Assembly (NCBI RefSeq): GCF_014646895.1
Contig: NZ_BMOD01000022.1
Span: 21,697-85,696 of the forward strand
Source: Deinococcus roseus
GTDB lineage: Bacteria > Deinococcota > Deinococci > Deinococcales > Deinococcaceae
Length of the DNA stretch: 64,000 nt
Direction of reading: 5' to 3'
A model generated the notes under the pieces. That model saw nothing but the letters and a program-made list of their open reading frames with translations. It made no database searches and was not told where the DNA came from. The position numbers and the translations under genes are program-made. Position 1 is the first letter of the stretch. Every line of letters begins with the position of its first letter. Below, in pieces: positions 26,784 through 35,543 of the stretch.

Positions 26784-27278
26784 ATGGACGATTTGACCCT
26801 GCATCATTTGAACACCACCCGCAAGGTTTTCAGCACCTACAAGGCCCTGGCAGAGAAAGCCCTGAATCAGGTTTCAGATCAGGAATTCTTTCAGACCATC
26901 GACAGTGAAAGCAACAGCCTGGCCCTGATTGTCAAGCACCTGGGTGGCAACATGCGTTCCAGATGGACCAACTACCTGACTGAAGATGGCGAGAAACCTG
27001 ACCGCAACCGCGATGGGGAATTCCTGATCGAGGAAGACAGCCGTGCTTCCCTGATGGCGGGCTGGGAGGAAGGCTGGAGGCTGGCCTTCAAAGCCCTTGA
27101 CGATGTGCCAGATTTGCAATACGTGGTGAAAATTCGCGGCCAGGACCACACCATTCTGGAGGCCATTGAACGTCAGGTGGCCCACACCTCCTACCACATC
27201 GGGCAGATGGTGTTTCTGGCCAAGCATCTGAAAAGCGACAAATGGCAGAACCTGAGCATGCCCAGAAACAGAAAGTGA
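26784..27278 (+). CDS. DUF1572 protein (DinB-like four-helix fold)
   Basis: These 164 residues match DUF1572, a DinB/YfiT-like family of predicted metal-dependent proteins. The conserved His residues are visible in IVKHLGGNM near residue 50 and HTSYHIGQMVFLAKHL near residues 135-150, which together would bind a divalent metal. Many relatives act as thiol transferases (bacillithiol or similar) or are stress-linked, but this branch is uncharacterised. It is transcribed divergently from the DUF3006 operon. Confidence 0.82.
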   Translation: MDDLTLHHLNTTRKVFSTYKALAEKALNQVSDQEFFQTIDSESNSLALIVKHLGGNMRSRWTNYLTEDGEKPDRNRDGEFLIEEDSRASLMAGWEEGWRLAFKALDDVPDLQYVVKIRGQDHTILEAIERQVAHTSYHIGQMVFLAKHLKSDKWQNLSMPRNRK

Positions 27279-27396
27279 AGGGTTGTTTGTTTTTCTGAAA
27301 CAGGCTGTCCAAACAATAATGGACTCGGTTTAAATGGTATGCAACAATACATAAGAATGCCACCTCTGAGCCGTTGGGGGTTGCCTTCTGGAGGAC

Positions 27397-28317
27397 ATGA
27401 TGAAAAATCAAAGCAAATGGTTGTTGTTCAGTGTATTTTCTTTGTTGCTGGCTGCTTGTGGTCAAACCCCACAACCTGTCCTGACTTATGATGCTGTGTC
27501 TTATGATCCAGTGTCCAATCAGTCCCTGAAAAGCGAGGCCGAGTTTCAGCTGATGCTTTCCAGGCAATTGCCTGGCATTCAGGTTGATCTGGGGGTTGCT
27601 GCTGTGCCTGGCACTGTAAACCCCAGTCTGAAAAAAGTCCGTCCAGCTTCTATTGCACCCTTGACCCAGAAACCTTCGGTGCTGAAATTGGTCATCAGTC
27701 AGCAAGACGAATGTGAGCCCACCCTTTCTGGAAATGCAGCGGATGTGGACAAAGATGGTTTTGCAGTGTCACTGGTGCTTGCTGGTCATTGTGAAGCAAT
27801 TCAGAACGGCGTAAAGGTGGTGTCCAGAGTGGACGGTCTCATCAAAGACAAGGACGACACCGATCCTCTGGGGGGTTATGCTTTTGAAAGCATCGGTCAG
27901 GTGGATGTGTATCAGGGCAGCAACATGGCTGGACTTCGCATTGCTGCCGGATTGGAAGACACCCGCAATTCGGCAACCGATCACACTTTGGAATCCAAAT
28001 ACCGCTCTGACATCCTGTTTCATGCAAAAGACAGCCAGGGCACGCTGCACAATGGCAAGTCCGTTTTGAACTACAGGCAGAAAATCAATGTGCTGAAGCT
28101 GGAAGAGGGCTTTGACCTGAATGTGGAGGGCTCGATTTCAGGCCTTGATGTGTTGGATGGCCAATCCACTGGAGGCAAGATTGTTTACAGCGGCAAATTG
28201 CATGGCAGCAACTCTGCAGGTTGCAAGGGCATTGACAGCGGTTCCCTCACTTTCAGCAGCGGTCCCTATTCCGTCACATTGGTGTACACCGGTTGCAACC
28301 AATCAAGCCTGAAATGA
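27397..28317 (+). CDS. Lipoprotein of unknown function, 306 residues
   Basis: The lipobox LLLAACGQ places the lipidated Cys at residue 21. The mature part has no domain I recognise. It is beta-rich, with four Cys near the middle and C-terminus (ECEP, GHCEA, AGCKG, TGCNQ) that could form two disulfides outside the membrane. GGAGGAC precedes ATGATG, giving a conventional start. It stands alone and ends in a strong two-way terminator shared with lysJ. Confidence 0.75.
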   Translation: MMKNQSKWLLFSVFSLLLAACGQTPQPVLTYDAVSYDPVSNQSLKSEAEFQLMLSRQLPGIQVDLGVAAVPGTVNPSLKKVRPASIAPLTQKPSVLKLVISQQDECEPTLSGNAADVDKDGFAVSLVLAGHCEAIQNGVKVVSRVDGLIKDKDDTDPLGGYAFESIGQVDVYQGSNMAGLRIAAGLEDTRNSATDHTLESKYRSDILFHAKDSQGTLHNGKSVLNYRQKINVLKLEEGFDLNVEGSISGLDVLDGQSTGGKIVYSGKLHGSNSAGCKGIDSGSLTFSSGPYSVTLVYTGCNQSSLK

Positions 28318-28353
28318 GCCTTCAGAGGACCTGAGTCCTGCTGGATGGAATGA

Positions 28354-28388
28354 AAAAAGCCCTGCGAGACAGAATCGCAGGGCTTTTT
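28354..28388. terminator. Bidirectional terminator between lipoprotein gene and lysJ
   Basis: AAAAAGCCCTGCGA / TCGCAGGGCTTTTT has 14-bp perfect arms with a 7-nt loop and provides a T-tract on both strands, between two convergent genes. Confidence 0.9.
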
Positions 28389-28400
28389 CAGTTCAAGTTC

Positions 28401-29594
28401 TCAGCTTTCGGCTTTGTTCAGCACGGTTTTGAAAGCCTCCACGGCCTGATCAATCTGCTCATAGGAGATGGTCAGGGGGGGCAGGAAGCGCACCACCAGA
28501 GGGGTGGCCTGCAGGGTCAACACGTGGTGCTCGTGCTCCAGAGCGGTGATGTAGGGGGCGCTCTTCTCTTTGAGCTCCACCCCGATCATCAGGCCCAGAC
28601 CGCGCACTTCACGGATTTTGGGGCTGCCAATTTCACGCAGCTTCTGCATGAAGTAATTGCCTTTTTCTTCGGCCTGTTTCCAGAGCTGGGTGCGTTTCAT
28701 GAAACGGATGGCAGCCACACCTGCGGCCATGGCCAGGGGGTTTCCTCCGAAAGTGGTGCCGTGACCGCCTTTGGGCATTTTGTCTGCCACTTCTGCAGTC
28801 ATGGCGAAAGCCCCGATGGGCACCCCGCCTGCCATGGCTTTGGCCAGGGTCATGCCGTCTGGCACCACACCAGAGTGCTCACAGGCAAACATCTTGCCGG
28901 TGCGGCAAAAGCCGGTCTGGATCTCATCCAGGATCAGGAGGGCACCTTTTTCTCTGGTCAGTTTGCGGGCAGCCTGAATGAATTCCACAGCACCGGGACG
29001 CACACCCCCCTCGCCCTGCACGGGTTCCATGATCACTGCAGCAGTGTTTTCGTCAATGGCGGCAGCCAGGGCTTCAATGTCCCCGTAAGCCACGAATTCC
29101 ACGTTCTGGTCCATCACGCCTTTGAAGGGCTCACGGTACTTGGGCTCCCAGGTGAGGGCCAGTGCGCCCAGGGTGCGGCCCGAAAAGCCCCGTTTCATGG
29201 CCACAAATTTGCTGCGGCCTCCGGTGGCGGTCACGGCAAATTTCTTGGCGGCCTCCATGGCTTCGGTGCCGGTGGAACACAGGAAAATGCGGTTCAGACC
29301 TTCGGGAAGCACACCCACCAGTTCATCCAGAAATTCGGCACGTTTGTCGTTGGGCAGGGTCTGGGGCATCACCAGCAGGGTTTCGGCCTGCTGTTTGATC
29401 GCCTCCACCACGTCTTCATTGCAGTGTCCGATGTTGGCCACACCGTAACCGCCCACGCAGTCGATGTACTCGTTGCCCTCGCTGTCCCAGACGGTGGCGT
29501 CTTTGCCTTTCACCATCACGATCTGGTGCTTGTTGTAAACACCGCTGTCGTATTTTTGTTCCAGTTCCAGCCAGTTGGGGGTGGTTGCAGTCAT
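28401..29594 (-). CDS. lysJ: [LysW]-lysine/ornithine aminotransferase
   Basis: LysJ converts LysW-bound aminoadipate semialdehyde to LysW-lysine, using PLP, in AAA lysine synthesis. The 397-residue class III aminotransferase shows the PLP motifs (STGTEAMEAAKKFAV, LLILDEIQTGFCRTG, and Lys in TLAKAMAGGVPIGA). It is related to ArgD, and the LysJ name rests mainly on the lysW operon nearby rather than on a residue I can point to. An AGGAG precedes the ATG. The gene is separate from lysZ (1.9 kb away) and from the main operon (9 kb away). Confidence 0.85.
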   Translation of the reverse strand: MTATTPNWLELEQKYDSGVYNKHQIVMVKGKDATVWDSEGNEYIDCVGGYGVANIGHCNEDVVEAIKQQAETLLVMPQTLPNDKRAEFLDELVGVLPEGLNRIFLCSTGTEAMEAAKKFAVTATGGRSKFVAMKRGFSGRTLGALALTWEPKYREPFKGVMDQNVEFVAYGDIEALAAAIDENTAAVIMEPVQGEGGVRPGAVEFIQAARKLTREKGALLILDEIQTGFCRTGKMFACEHSGVVPDGMTLAKAMAGGVPIGAFAMTAEVADKMPKGGHGTTFGGNPLAMAAGVAAIRFMKRTQLWKQAEEKGNYFMQKLREIGSPKIREVRGLGLMIGVELKEKSAPYITALEHEHHVLTLQATPLVVRFLPPLTISYEQIDQAVEAFKTVLNKAES

Positions 29595-29723
29595 GTGCTT
29601 CTCCTTCTTGCCTCTATTTTAAGGGGTCAACCCCCAGAGCATCCTGAAACTTCTAGCGTTTCAGGTGAGTAAGTATGCTCCATTTTGCCCAGCACTGGCC
29701 CATTTGAACAGTACCATTTCGCT
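29595..29723. other. Short intergenic region upstream of lysJ
   Basis: These bases must hold the lysJ promoter and the end of the acetyltransferase pair. A CCTGAAACTTCTAGCGTTTCAGG inverted repeat (29643-29665; arms CCTGAAAC/GTTTCAGG) is the only clear structure. I see no confident -35/-10 pair. Confidence 0.4.
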
Positions 29724-30308
29724 TTACGCGTCAGGACCACTTTGCAGAAAGGGAAGCATGTTTTGCATGCGGGTCAGGTCCACCTGATCGCGGGTGATCT
29801 CCATCCAGACCTTGTCAAAACGCTCATGGCCCAGCAAAGCAGCCCCTCTGCGGCGACCCACCTCACGGAATCCTGCTTTCAGATAGGCCTGAATGCCACG
29901 CGGGTTGAATGAATATACAAACAGATCGATGTTGTAAAGGTTCAGGTGGAACATGCCGTACTCCACCATCAGACGGGTGGCCTCGGTGCCGTACCCCTGG
30001 CTCCAGAAGTCTGGATTCCAGATGCAGATGCCAAAAGTGGCCGTTCCCATGCGGTGGTTGATGCCAAACAGCGAACAGCTCCCAATCAGGGTGCCCTCCG
30101 GGGTGAAGATGCCAAAGGTCACGTTGTCGGGATCCTTGATGGTGCTGTCGTACCACTGGTATTCCTCTTCCAGAGAGGTGGTTTTGCCATACCCGTACAT
30201 GTACATGGTCATGCCTGGATTCTGGAAGTAGGGTGCAATTTCAGGAACGTCTTTGCGCTCCAGAACCCCCAGCATGACTTTTTGCCCACGAAACAGCACA
30301 GGGTTCAT
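29724..30308 (-). CDS. GNAT acetyltransferase (RimJ/RimL type), copy 1
   Basis: The 194 residues have the GNAT fold, with an acetyl-CoA loop region in NPDFWSQGYGTEATRLMVEYGMF and the SpeG/RimJ-like pattern LYNIDLFVYSFNPRGIQAYLKAGF. Relatives acetylate protein N-termini, polyamines or small amines. The substrate is unknown. It is paralogous to the upstream gene (shared ATRLMVEYGMFHLNLYNIDL), with a 4-base ATGA overlap, so this is a tandem duplication in one operon. Confidence 0.87.
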   Translation of the reverse strand: MNPVLFRGQKVMLGVLERKDVPEIAPYFQNPGMTMYMYGYGKTTSLEEEYQWYDSTIKDPDNVTFGIFTPEGTLIGSCSLFGINHRMGTATFGICIWNPDFWSQGYGTEATRLMVEYGMFHLNLYNIDLFVYSFNPRGIQAYLKAGFREVGRRRGAALLGHERFDKVWMEITRDQVDLTRMQNMLPFLQSGPDA

Positions 30309-30883
30309 CGGGCACCTCCAAAGTAACGCTCCCTGAGGTGACTCAGATCCACTTCGTCGCGGATGATGTCCATCCAGGTGTCGTTGAGGCGGCGACCTCC
30401 CAGCACAGCACTGCCCTGACGTTCCCCCAGAATGCGGAACCCCACTTTCTGGTAGGACCGGATGGCCCGCACATTGTCTGAGAGCACCAGCAAATCGATG
30501 TTGTAGAGGTTCAGGTGGAACATGCCATATTCCACCATCAGACGGACCGCCTCTGTTCCATAACCTTTGCCGAGTTGATCCGCCCGGAAGATCCCCACCC
30601 CCAGGGTGGCCGTTTGTTGCTGGCAGGAAATGTTGTGCAGGAAAACCCTGCCAATCAGGGTTTCAGAGCCCTGCAAAAAAATTCCGAAATCCATCCGGTT
30701 GGGATCTTTCATGCGCTGGGCATACCGTTGTTCCACGGTTTCCAGTGCAAAAGGCTGAGCATGCGCATCACCGTAGGTGGCGTACTCAGCCTGATTGATG
30801 TGCTGGTAGACGGTGGGCTGGTCTTCGGTTCGCAGCCTGCTCAGAAAGACCTCGGTTCCTGGCATGATCTGGGGTAGGGTCAT
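30305..30883 (-). CDS. GNAT acetyltransferase (RimJ/RimL type), copy 2
   Basis: The 192 residues form a GNAT domain with LGKGYGTEAVRLMVEYGMF for acetyl-CoA binding and VRAIRSYQKVGFRILGERQG near the C-terminus. It is the first gene of a two-gene operon with the paralogue that follows. The ATG at 30883 has no Shine-Dalgarno, but a TATCCT box ends 5 nt upstream, so the transcript is probably leaderless. Confidence 0.87.
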   Translation of the reverse strand: MTLPQIMPGTEVFLSRLRTEDQPTVYQHINQAEYATYGDAHAQPFALETVEQRYAQRMKDPNRMDFGIFLQGSETLIGRVFLHNISCQQQTATLGVGIFRADQLGKGYGTEAVRLMVEYGMFHLNLYNIDLLVLSDNVRAIRSYQKVGFRILGERQGSAVLGGRRLNDTWMDIIRDEVDLSHLRERYFGGAR

Positions 30884-30888
30884 GACTC

Positions 30889-30894
30889 AGGATA
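30889..30894 (-). promoter_or_regulatory. -10 box of leaderless GNAT pair
   Basis: TATCCT on the minus strand, 5 nt before the ATG at 30883. Confidence 0.5.
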
Positions 30895-30945
30895 AAAGGC
30901 TGAATTTCAGAAGCCTATGGGCAGGGTGGCTTAGGAGGGGGTGGC

Positions 30946-31383
30946 TTACTTTTTGCGGCCCACCAGGAAATACACGGCATCTTTCTGGTAAGTGGTGAAC
31001 AGCAGCAGCACTTTGCCCGTGTCGTTGGTGAATTCACTGCGGGTGGTGTTGCCTGCGGTGCTGGTGGAGCTCATGAAATACCCTGCAGCAGCAAAATTTC
31101 CCTGCAATTGTTGCACAAACACCGGGGCCAGTTTGGCAGTGAGCCCTGTGGCCACATAAAGCTGGTAATCCTGGTAGTTGCTGGCATCTTTCCCCAGGCT
31201 CTGGGCAAAACTGAGCGCATATTTGGGGTTGGTGTAGCCATAAGTGCCTTTTGGCAGGGAGATGCTGGAATCCAGCTGTGCAGAGATGGCCGTGACCACC
31301 AGCATTTCAGCAGCGGTCTGGGCTGCAGCAACCGGAGCAGCAAGCAGAGCAAAGGTCAGCAGAAGTTTGGGCAGGGTTTGCAT
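30946..31383 (-). CDS. Secreted protein of unknown function, 145 residues
   Basis: A signal peptide (MQTLPKLLLTFALLAAPVAAAQ) precedes a roughly 123-residue mature domain without a known motif. Its middle contains YGYTNPKYALSFAQSL and its end is a beta-rich segment (KVLLLFTTYQKDAVYFLVG). It has no Cys. It is probably exported and soluble. The start is set by a TATCAT box ending 6 nt upstream. It lies between lysZ and the acetyltransferases with its own promoter. Confidence 0.7.
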   Translation of the reverse strand: MQTLPKLLLTFALLAAPVAAAQTAAEMLVVTAISAQLDSSISLPKGTYGYTNPKYALSFAQSLGKDASNYQDYQLYVATGLTAKLAPVFVQQLQGNFAAAGYFMSSTSTAGNTTRSEFTNDTGKVLLLFTTYQKDAVYFLVGRKK

Positions 31384-31389
31384 GTTCTG

Positions 31390-31395
31390 ATGATA
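31390..31395 (-). promoter_or_regulatory. -10 box of leaderless secreted-protein gene
   Basis: TATCAT on the minus strand, 6 nt before the ATG at 31383. It lies just downstream of the lysZ terminator. Confidence 0.55.
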
Positions 31396-31430
31396 AAACG
31401 GTTCTGCTCACAGGAACATGAAAGGCACGC

Positions 31431-31462
31431 AAAAAGCGCAGGTCCGTTCAGGAATCCTGCGC
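31431..31462 (-). terminator. Intrinsic terminator of lysZ
   Basis: On the minus strand, GCGCAGG, a 13-nt loop and CCTGCGC are followed by TTTTT, 26 bases past the lysZ stop. Confidence 0.75.
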
Positions 31463-31487
31463 AGAAATGCTGCTTGAGAAGCAAAAC

Positions 31488-32312
31488 TCAGTCTGCAGCG
31501 TTGGGTTTGTCTGCCACCACAGTGCCGCGTCCAGAGAGGGCAGCGGACACCGGGTTTTCAATGCGGGCATCTCCGAAAATCACGCGGCCCACTCCACCGG
31601 CCACGGCCTCCGCAGCACCCAGCACTTTTTTCTTCATGCGGTCCTGGGCAAACCCCATGTAGGATTCCACATCGGTGGCGGGAATGAAGGGAATCAGGCT
31701 GTCCTCGTTGGGGTAATCGCGCAGCAGTCCTGGCACGTTGGAGAGCATCATCAGGGTGTGGGCTTTCAGGGCGGTGGCGAGGGCAGCAGCAGCACGGTCC
31801 CCGTCCACGTTGATGGCCACCCCTTCGTAACTGCTGGCAGGAGGGGTCAGGACAGGCAGATATCCGTTGTCCAGCAGCAACCCGATCAGGTGGGTGTTGA
31901 CCTTCTCGACGGTGCCGGTGTGGTCTCCACGCAGCAGTTTGACTTTGCCATTTTCCACGCTGCGCACGCTGTCTTTGTGTTTGCCTTCAAAAACCCGGCC
32001 ATCCAGACCGCTCAGGCCCACGGCGTTGACGCCCAGGCGTTGCAGGCGTTCCACGATGCCCTTGTTCATTTTGCCGCAGTACACCATCTCGAAGATTTCG
32101 ATGGTTTCCCGGTCCGTGAAGCGGCTGGTGTAGCCACTGGGAGAGGTGATGAAACGGGGAGGATGTCCGAGGGCTTCTGCCACCCGGTTGGTTTCGGCGC
32201 TGCCGCCGTGCACCAGAATGAGTTTTTCCCCTGCTTTGTACAGCGCTGCAATGTCCCTGCACAGCGCATCGTAATCAATGCCCAAAGAGCCGCCAACCTT
32301 CACGATGATCAT
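31488..32312 (-). CDS. lysZ: [LysW]-aminoadipate kinase
   Basis: LysZ phosphorylates LysW-gamma-linked alpha-aminoadipate with ATP. The 274-residue amino-acid-kinase fold shows the Lys in IIVKVGGS, the GG loop in ILVHGGSAETNRVAEALG, and INVDGDRAAAALA. It resembles ArgB; the LysZ assignment is favoured by the short N-terminus and by the LysW-based pathway encoded nearby. I chose the ATG at 32312 because a promoter (TTGAAA-18-CATACT) ends 7 nt upstream; the ATG at 32333 would lie inside it. It is a single-gene transcript with its own terminator. Confidence 0.87.
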   Translation of the reverse strand: MIIVKVGGSLGIDYDALCRDIAALYKAGEKLILVHGGSAETNRVAEALGHPPRFITSPSGYTSRFTDRETIEIFEMVYCGKMNKGIVERLQRLGVNAVGLSGLDGRVFEGKHKDSVRSVENGKVKLLRGDHTGTVEKVNTHLIGLLLDNGYLPVLTPPASSYEGVAINVDGDRAAAALATALKAHTLMMLSNVPGLLRDYPNEDSLIPFIPATDVESYMGFAQDRMKKKVLGAAEAVAGGVGRVIFGDARIENPVSAALSGRGTVVADKPNAAD

Positions 32313-32319
32313 GAGGTTC

Positions 32320-32349
32320 AGTATGGCATACAACTGTAAAGATTTTCAA
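32320..32349 (-). promoter_or_regulatory. Promoter of lysZ
   Basis: On the minus strand, TTGAAA (32349-32344), an 18-bp spacer and CATACT (32325-32320), then 7 nt and ATG. It predicts a leaderless transcript. Confidence 0.6.
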
Positions 32350-32395
32350 GTATAAACTTTTCGAATGATAAGTAATTTGTATTCAGATCTGGCAA

Positions 32396-32433
32396 TCAAA
32401 AAGTCACTGCCTGGGTAACGCCAGAGCAGTGAC
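32396..32433 (-). terminator. Intrinsic terminator of the small exported protein gene
   Basis: On the minus strand, GTCACTGC-T-CTGG, loop CGTTAC and CCAG-GCAGTGAC (12-bp arms with one bulge) are followed by TTTTTG. Confidence 0.8.
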
Positions 32434-32516
32434 CTGAAAAGTCAAAACTGAAATCAAAGAAAAAACAGTGCAGGATGAAGTTTATCTTGAAAAAATGTTT
32501 TCCGGCATGCCCTCAA

Positions 32517-32789
32517 TCATTCACAGAGGGTCCAGTCGTAATCCTGATCGGCCATCAGGTCAGCACTGGTGTACTGGTAATCGTTCTTGGCATAGAGCAA
32601 ATGGCTTCCTGGAACCATCAGGAACTCTGCTTCCTGCTCCACCTTGCCCACATGCTCCCCATCAATGAAAACATCCATGCTGTTCTCACAGAAGTTCTTT
32701 ACCTTCAGGGTGAAAAGCCCCTCCAGGGCCAGTGAAGACCCCATCCCCAGCACCAGCAAAGTCGCACCCAAAAGCCATCCATAACGCAT
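32517..32789 (-). CDS. Small exported protein, 90 residues
   Basis: A signal peptide (WLLGATLLVLGMGSSLALE) precedes a roughly 68-residue beta-rich mature domain containing VKNFCENSMDVFIDGEHVG and ending in DWTLCE. The two Cys could form a disulfide bond tying the ends together. The VFIDGEHVG segment recalls PEGA-type surface domains, but the match is too short to call. GGAGGAGG precedes the ATG, one of the strongest ribosome-binding sites in the window. Confidence 0.7.
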   Translation of the reverse strand: MRYGWLLGATLLVLGMGSSLALEGLFTLKVKNFCENSMDVFIDGEHVGKVEQEAEFLMVPGSHLLYAKNDYQYTSADLMADQDYDWTLCE

Positions 32790-33003
32790 AAAATCCTCCT
32801 CCAGTTCAGCTTAGAACCTTGAAAAAAACGAGAGCGTAAGACTTGCTCACATTGCCTTTACCTTAAAAGAAGCTCAAGAACAGGGCTGTGATCGAGACAG
32901 GGGCATTTGCACACCAGGGATGATATGGTGCTGCGGGACTGCAATTTTTTTGCTGAAGTCTTAGAAAGCCAATTCTGCTACCCTGAAAACCGAGGGATCT
33001 TTC
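32790..33003. other. Divergent intergenic region before the DUF4419 gene
   Basis: This region between divergent genes holds the promoters of both. TACCCT (about 32979-32984) is a possible -10 for the plus-strand gene, 20 bases before its ATG. I saw no repeat or RNA gene. Confidence 0.35.
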
Positions 33004-34074
33004 ATGTCACAACGGCCAGGACTGGTCAAATCAACAGCAGGAACCGTGCATTTTTCAGTGGACAAGGTAAAGAAGAACCGCAAGCAACTCTCCACCACGT
33101 CTTTGCGCAAACAGCTGCTGTCCCGCAACCTCAACAAGGTGCTGTCCTGCAGCCATGATTTCAATCATCAAGTTGTGCAAAGCCATTGGCATCCTCTGCT
33201 TCATGCCACCCATGCGGCTTACAGTCTGCATTACCCTTTGCGCATCACTCCCGATGCTTTCTGGATCATGCTTTCCCAGGGATTTGCCCTGCACATTGCC
33301 AACAACGCTGAGCTGCTGCGGGATTTCTTTGTGGGGCACCAGGACAAAGAAACCCTGAAGGTGGGCATCCATGATGCACTGGATGCCACAAACTGGCAAA
33401 ACGCTGTGCAGGACTGGTGCAGTCAGATAGAGCAGCATGTGGGACCAGAGACCACAGGCCTGTTCACCTGCAATTTTTCCACCACCACACCCATCACCCG
33501 CACCGCCAGTCAGATTGTGATGATGGATGGTTTGCGTGAATATTTCGATTACCGGGCCATGTTTGTGTGCGGCATCCCAGCCATCACCCTGGAAGGCACT
33601 GTCGAAGACTGGGAGAACATCCGGGCCAGGGTGCAGCAAATGGCTTTTTACGACCTGGACTGGTGGACCCGGCACCTGCTTCCCATCTGTGATGAATTGA
33701 TCCTGACGGCCATGGGAGAACCCTCTCTGGCGTTCTGGCAGGACATTTATTTGCCCATAGAACAGTACAGCGGTCAGGAAATGACCGGCTGGCTGAAATG
33801 GTGTTTTCCCTACCTGAAAGATGGAAAGGAAGTCTGCACCCGTAAAAATCACCGCATGGAAGGTGACTTTCCTGGGTTTCACTCAGGAGGCTCTCTGCCT
33901 CCTGCTGAGGTTCCAGATGGACTTTCCAGGGTGGATTTCAAGCTGCAAATTGCAGCTGAAACGCTCCCCTTGCAACTGGTGGGTGGATTTCTGGGCATGG
34001 AACAGTGCCCTGATGAATGCATCATGCAGCCCCTGGTGGGCTGGGGAGTGGTGCAGCCCGATTCAGTAAAATGA
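33004..34074 (+). CDS. DUF4419-domain protein
   Basis: The 356 residues match DUF4419, a family found in fungi, oomycetes and scattered bacteria. Hallmarks are HYPLRITPDAFWIMLSQGFA, NFSTTTPITRTASQIVMMD and MFVCGIPAITLEGTVEDW. No function is established. The conserved FSTTTP and CGIP motifs suggest an enzyme. It has no signal peptide and is cytoplasmic. Its stop overlaps the start of a MocR-type regulator by ATGA, so the pair is translated together. Confidence 0.85.
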   Translation: MSQRPGLVKSTAGTVHFSVDKVKKNRKQLSTTSLRKQLLSRNLNKVLSCSHDFNHQVVQSHWHPLLHATHAAYSLHYPLRITPDAFWIMLSQGFALHIANNAELLRDFFVGHQDKETLKVGIHDALDATNWQNAVQDWCSQIEQHVGPETTGLFTCNFSTTTPITRTASQIVMMDGLREYFDYRAMFVCGIPAITLEGTVEDWENIRARVQQMAFYDLDWWTRHLLPICDELILTAMGEPSLAFWQDIYLPIEQYSGQEMTGWLKWCFPYLKDGKEVCTRKNHRMEGDFPGFHSGGSLPPAEVPDGLSRVDFKLQIAAETLPLQLVGGFLGMEQCPDECIMQPLVGWGVVQPDSVK

Positions 34075-35543
34075 AGCCTGTGTCTTCTGACCTCCAGCTT
34101 TCCCTGCAACGCCACCTGAAAACCCCTCTGGGCCAGCAACTCCGGGAACAACTGCGCCGCCAGATCTTGCAAGGGCGACTTCCTGCAGGATCCCGGTTGC
34201 CTTCCACACGCGATGTGGCAAAAGCCTGTGGCGTGACCCGCAACACGGTGATTGCTGCTTTTGAGGAACTGCTGGCTGAGGGGCTTCTGGTCTCCCGCCA
34301 GGGATCAGGCACCTTTGTGAACCCGGAAGTGCAGGCCAGCACAGCGGGCATGCCTGCCCTCAAGCGTGCTCCACGCTGGATGCAGAAACCCCCTCTGCAA
34401 TTGCCTGTCACCCGCCCGATCCAGCCTGGAACCCTTGAATTCCGGGCCGGTTTGCCCAGCCTGGAAGCCCTGAACCGGGAAGACTGGAAAGCCCTGTGGA
34501 AAATGGTGGGTCAAACAGGCTTTCCTGCCGATTACCAGGATGCCCAGGGAGAACTGGAATTGCGGGAACAGGTGGCCCTGTTTGTGCGGCGCTCCAGAGG
34601 CATTGCCTGCACCGCCCAGGATGTGTTGATCACCTCGGGAACCATCCATTCCCTCAACCTGATTTCCAGAGCGACCCTGGAAGCAGGGGACCGGGTGGCT
34701 TTTGAAGAACCCGGTTTTCCCCTGGCCAGAGAGGTGTTCAGGCACCATCAGGCCGAGGTGCTTCCTGCCTCTGTGGATGAGGACGGCCTCAGGGTGCAGG
34801 ACCTCCCAGACCATGACCCTCCGGTGCTGATTTACACCACCCCCAGCCATCAGTTTCCTCTGGGGTACCGCATGTCCCTCCCCAGAAGGGAAGCCCTGCT
34901 GCAATACGCAGCCCAGCATGATGCCCTGATCATTGAAGACGACTACGAAAGCGAATTCCGTTTTGATGCCCCCCTCCCTGCACTGGCGGCCATGGACCAG
35001 CATGGACTGGTGGCTTACATTGGCACGCTCTCCAAGGTGTTTTCTCCAGCGTTGCGTCTGGGGTATCTGGTGGCAGCCCCTGCCCTGATTGAACGGGTGA
35101 AGGTGCTCAGGCAACTCACCGACTACCAGCATTCCCATGTGTTGCAGATGGCCATGCTGGAAATGCTGCGCAGGGGCATGCTGGACCGCCACATCAAAGG
35201 GATGCGCAAGGTGTACGCCCAGAAAAGGCAAGCCCTCAAGGAAGCCCTGAAGGACACCATCCCTTATTGCAAATTGATCGGGATTGATGCAGGCTTGCAC
35301 GGCTTTTTGCAGCTTCCGGCACAGGTCTCGTATGCCCTGGTGCAGCAGAGGTGTGCGGCCAGAAATGTGCGGGTGGAAGCCCCGGACCGGTATTACAGCC
35401 AGAATCAGCCCCTCAATGGACTGGTGCTCGGGTATGGGGGGCTTTCCCTGCCAGAAATTCGCCAGGGCGGTCAGGTGCTCAGCGAAGTGATTCTGCAATG
35501 CATTGCTGAACAAAACTCCACAGGCTTTAAAGCACCCGTTTGA
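34071..35543 (+). CDS. MocR/PdxR-family transcriptional regulator
   Basis: This 490-residue protein fuses an N-terminal GntR winged helix (about residues 15-75; RLPSTRDVAKACGVTRNT) to a fold-type-I aminotransferase domain. The PLP Lys lies in IGTLSKVFSPALRLGYL and the cofactor Asp region in IIEDDYESEFRF. Members such as PdxR and GabR bind PLP or PLP adducts and switch transcription of B6 or GABA genes. Its target here is unknown. The overlap with the DUF4419 gene suggests that gene is linked to amine or PLP metabolism (inference). Confidence 0.92.
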   Translation: MKPVSSDLQLSLQRHLKTPLGQQLREQLRRQILQGRLPAGSRLPSTRDVAKACGVTRNTVIAAFEELLAEGLLVSRQGSGTFVNPEVQASTAGMPALKRAPRWMQKPPLQLPVTRPIQPGTLEFRAGLPSLEALNREDWKALWKMVGQTGFPADYQDAQGELELREQVALFVRRSRGIACTAQDVLITSGTIHSLNLISRATLEAGDRVAFEEPGFPLAREVFRHHQAEVLPASVDEDGLRVQDLPDHDPPVLIYTTPSHQFPLGYRMSLPRREALLQYAAQHDALIIEDDYESEFRFDAPLPALAAMDQHGLVAYIGTLSKVFSPALRLGYLVAAPALIERVKVLRQLTDYQHSHVLQMAMLEMLRRGMLDRHIKGMRKVYAQKRQALKEALKDTIPYCKLIGIDAGLHGFLQLPAQVSYALVQQRCAARNVRVEAPDRYYSQNQPLNGLVLGYGGLSLPEIRQGGQVLSEVILQCIAEQNSTGFKAPV

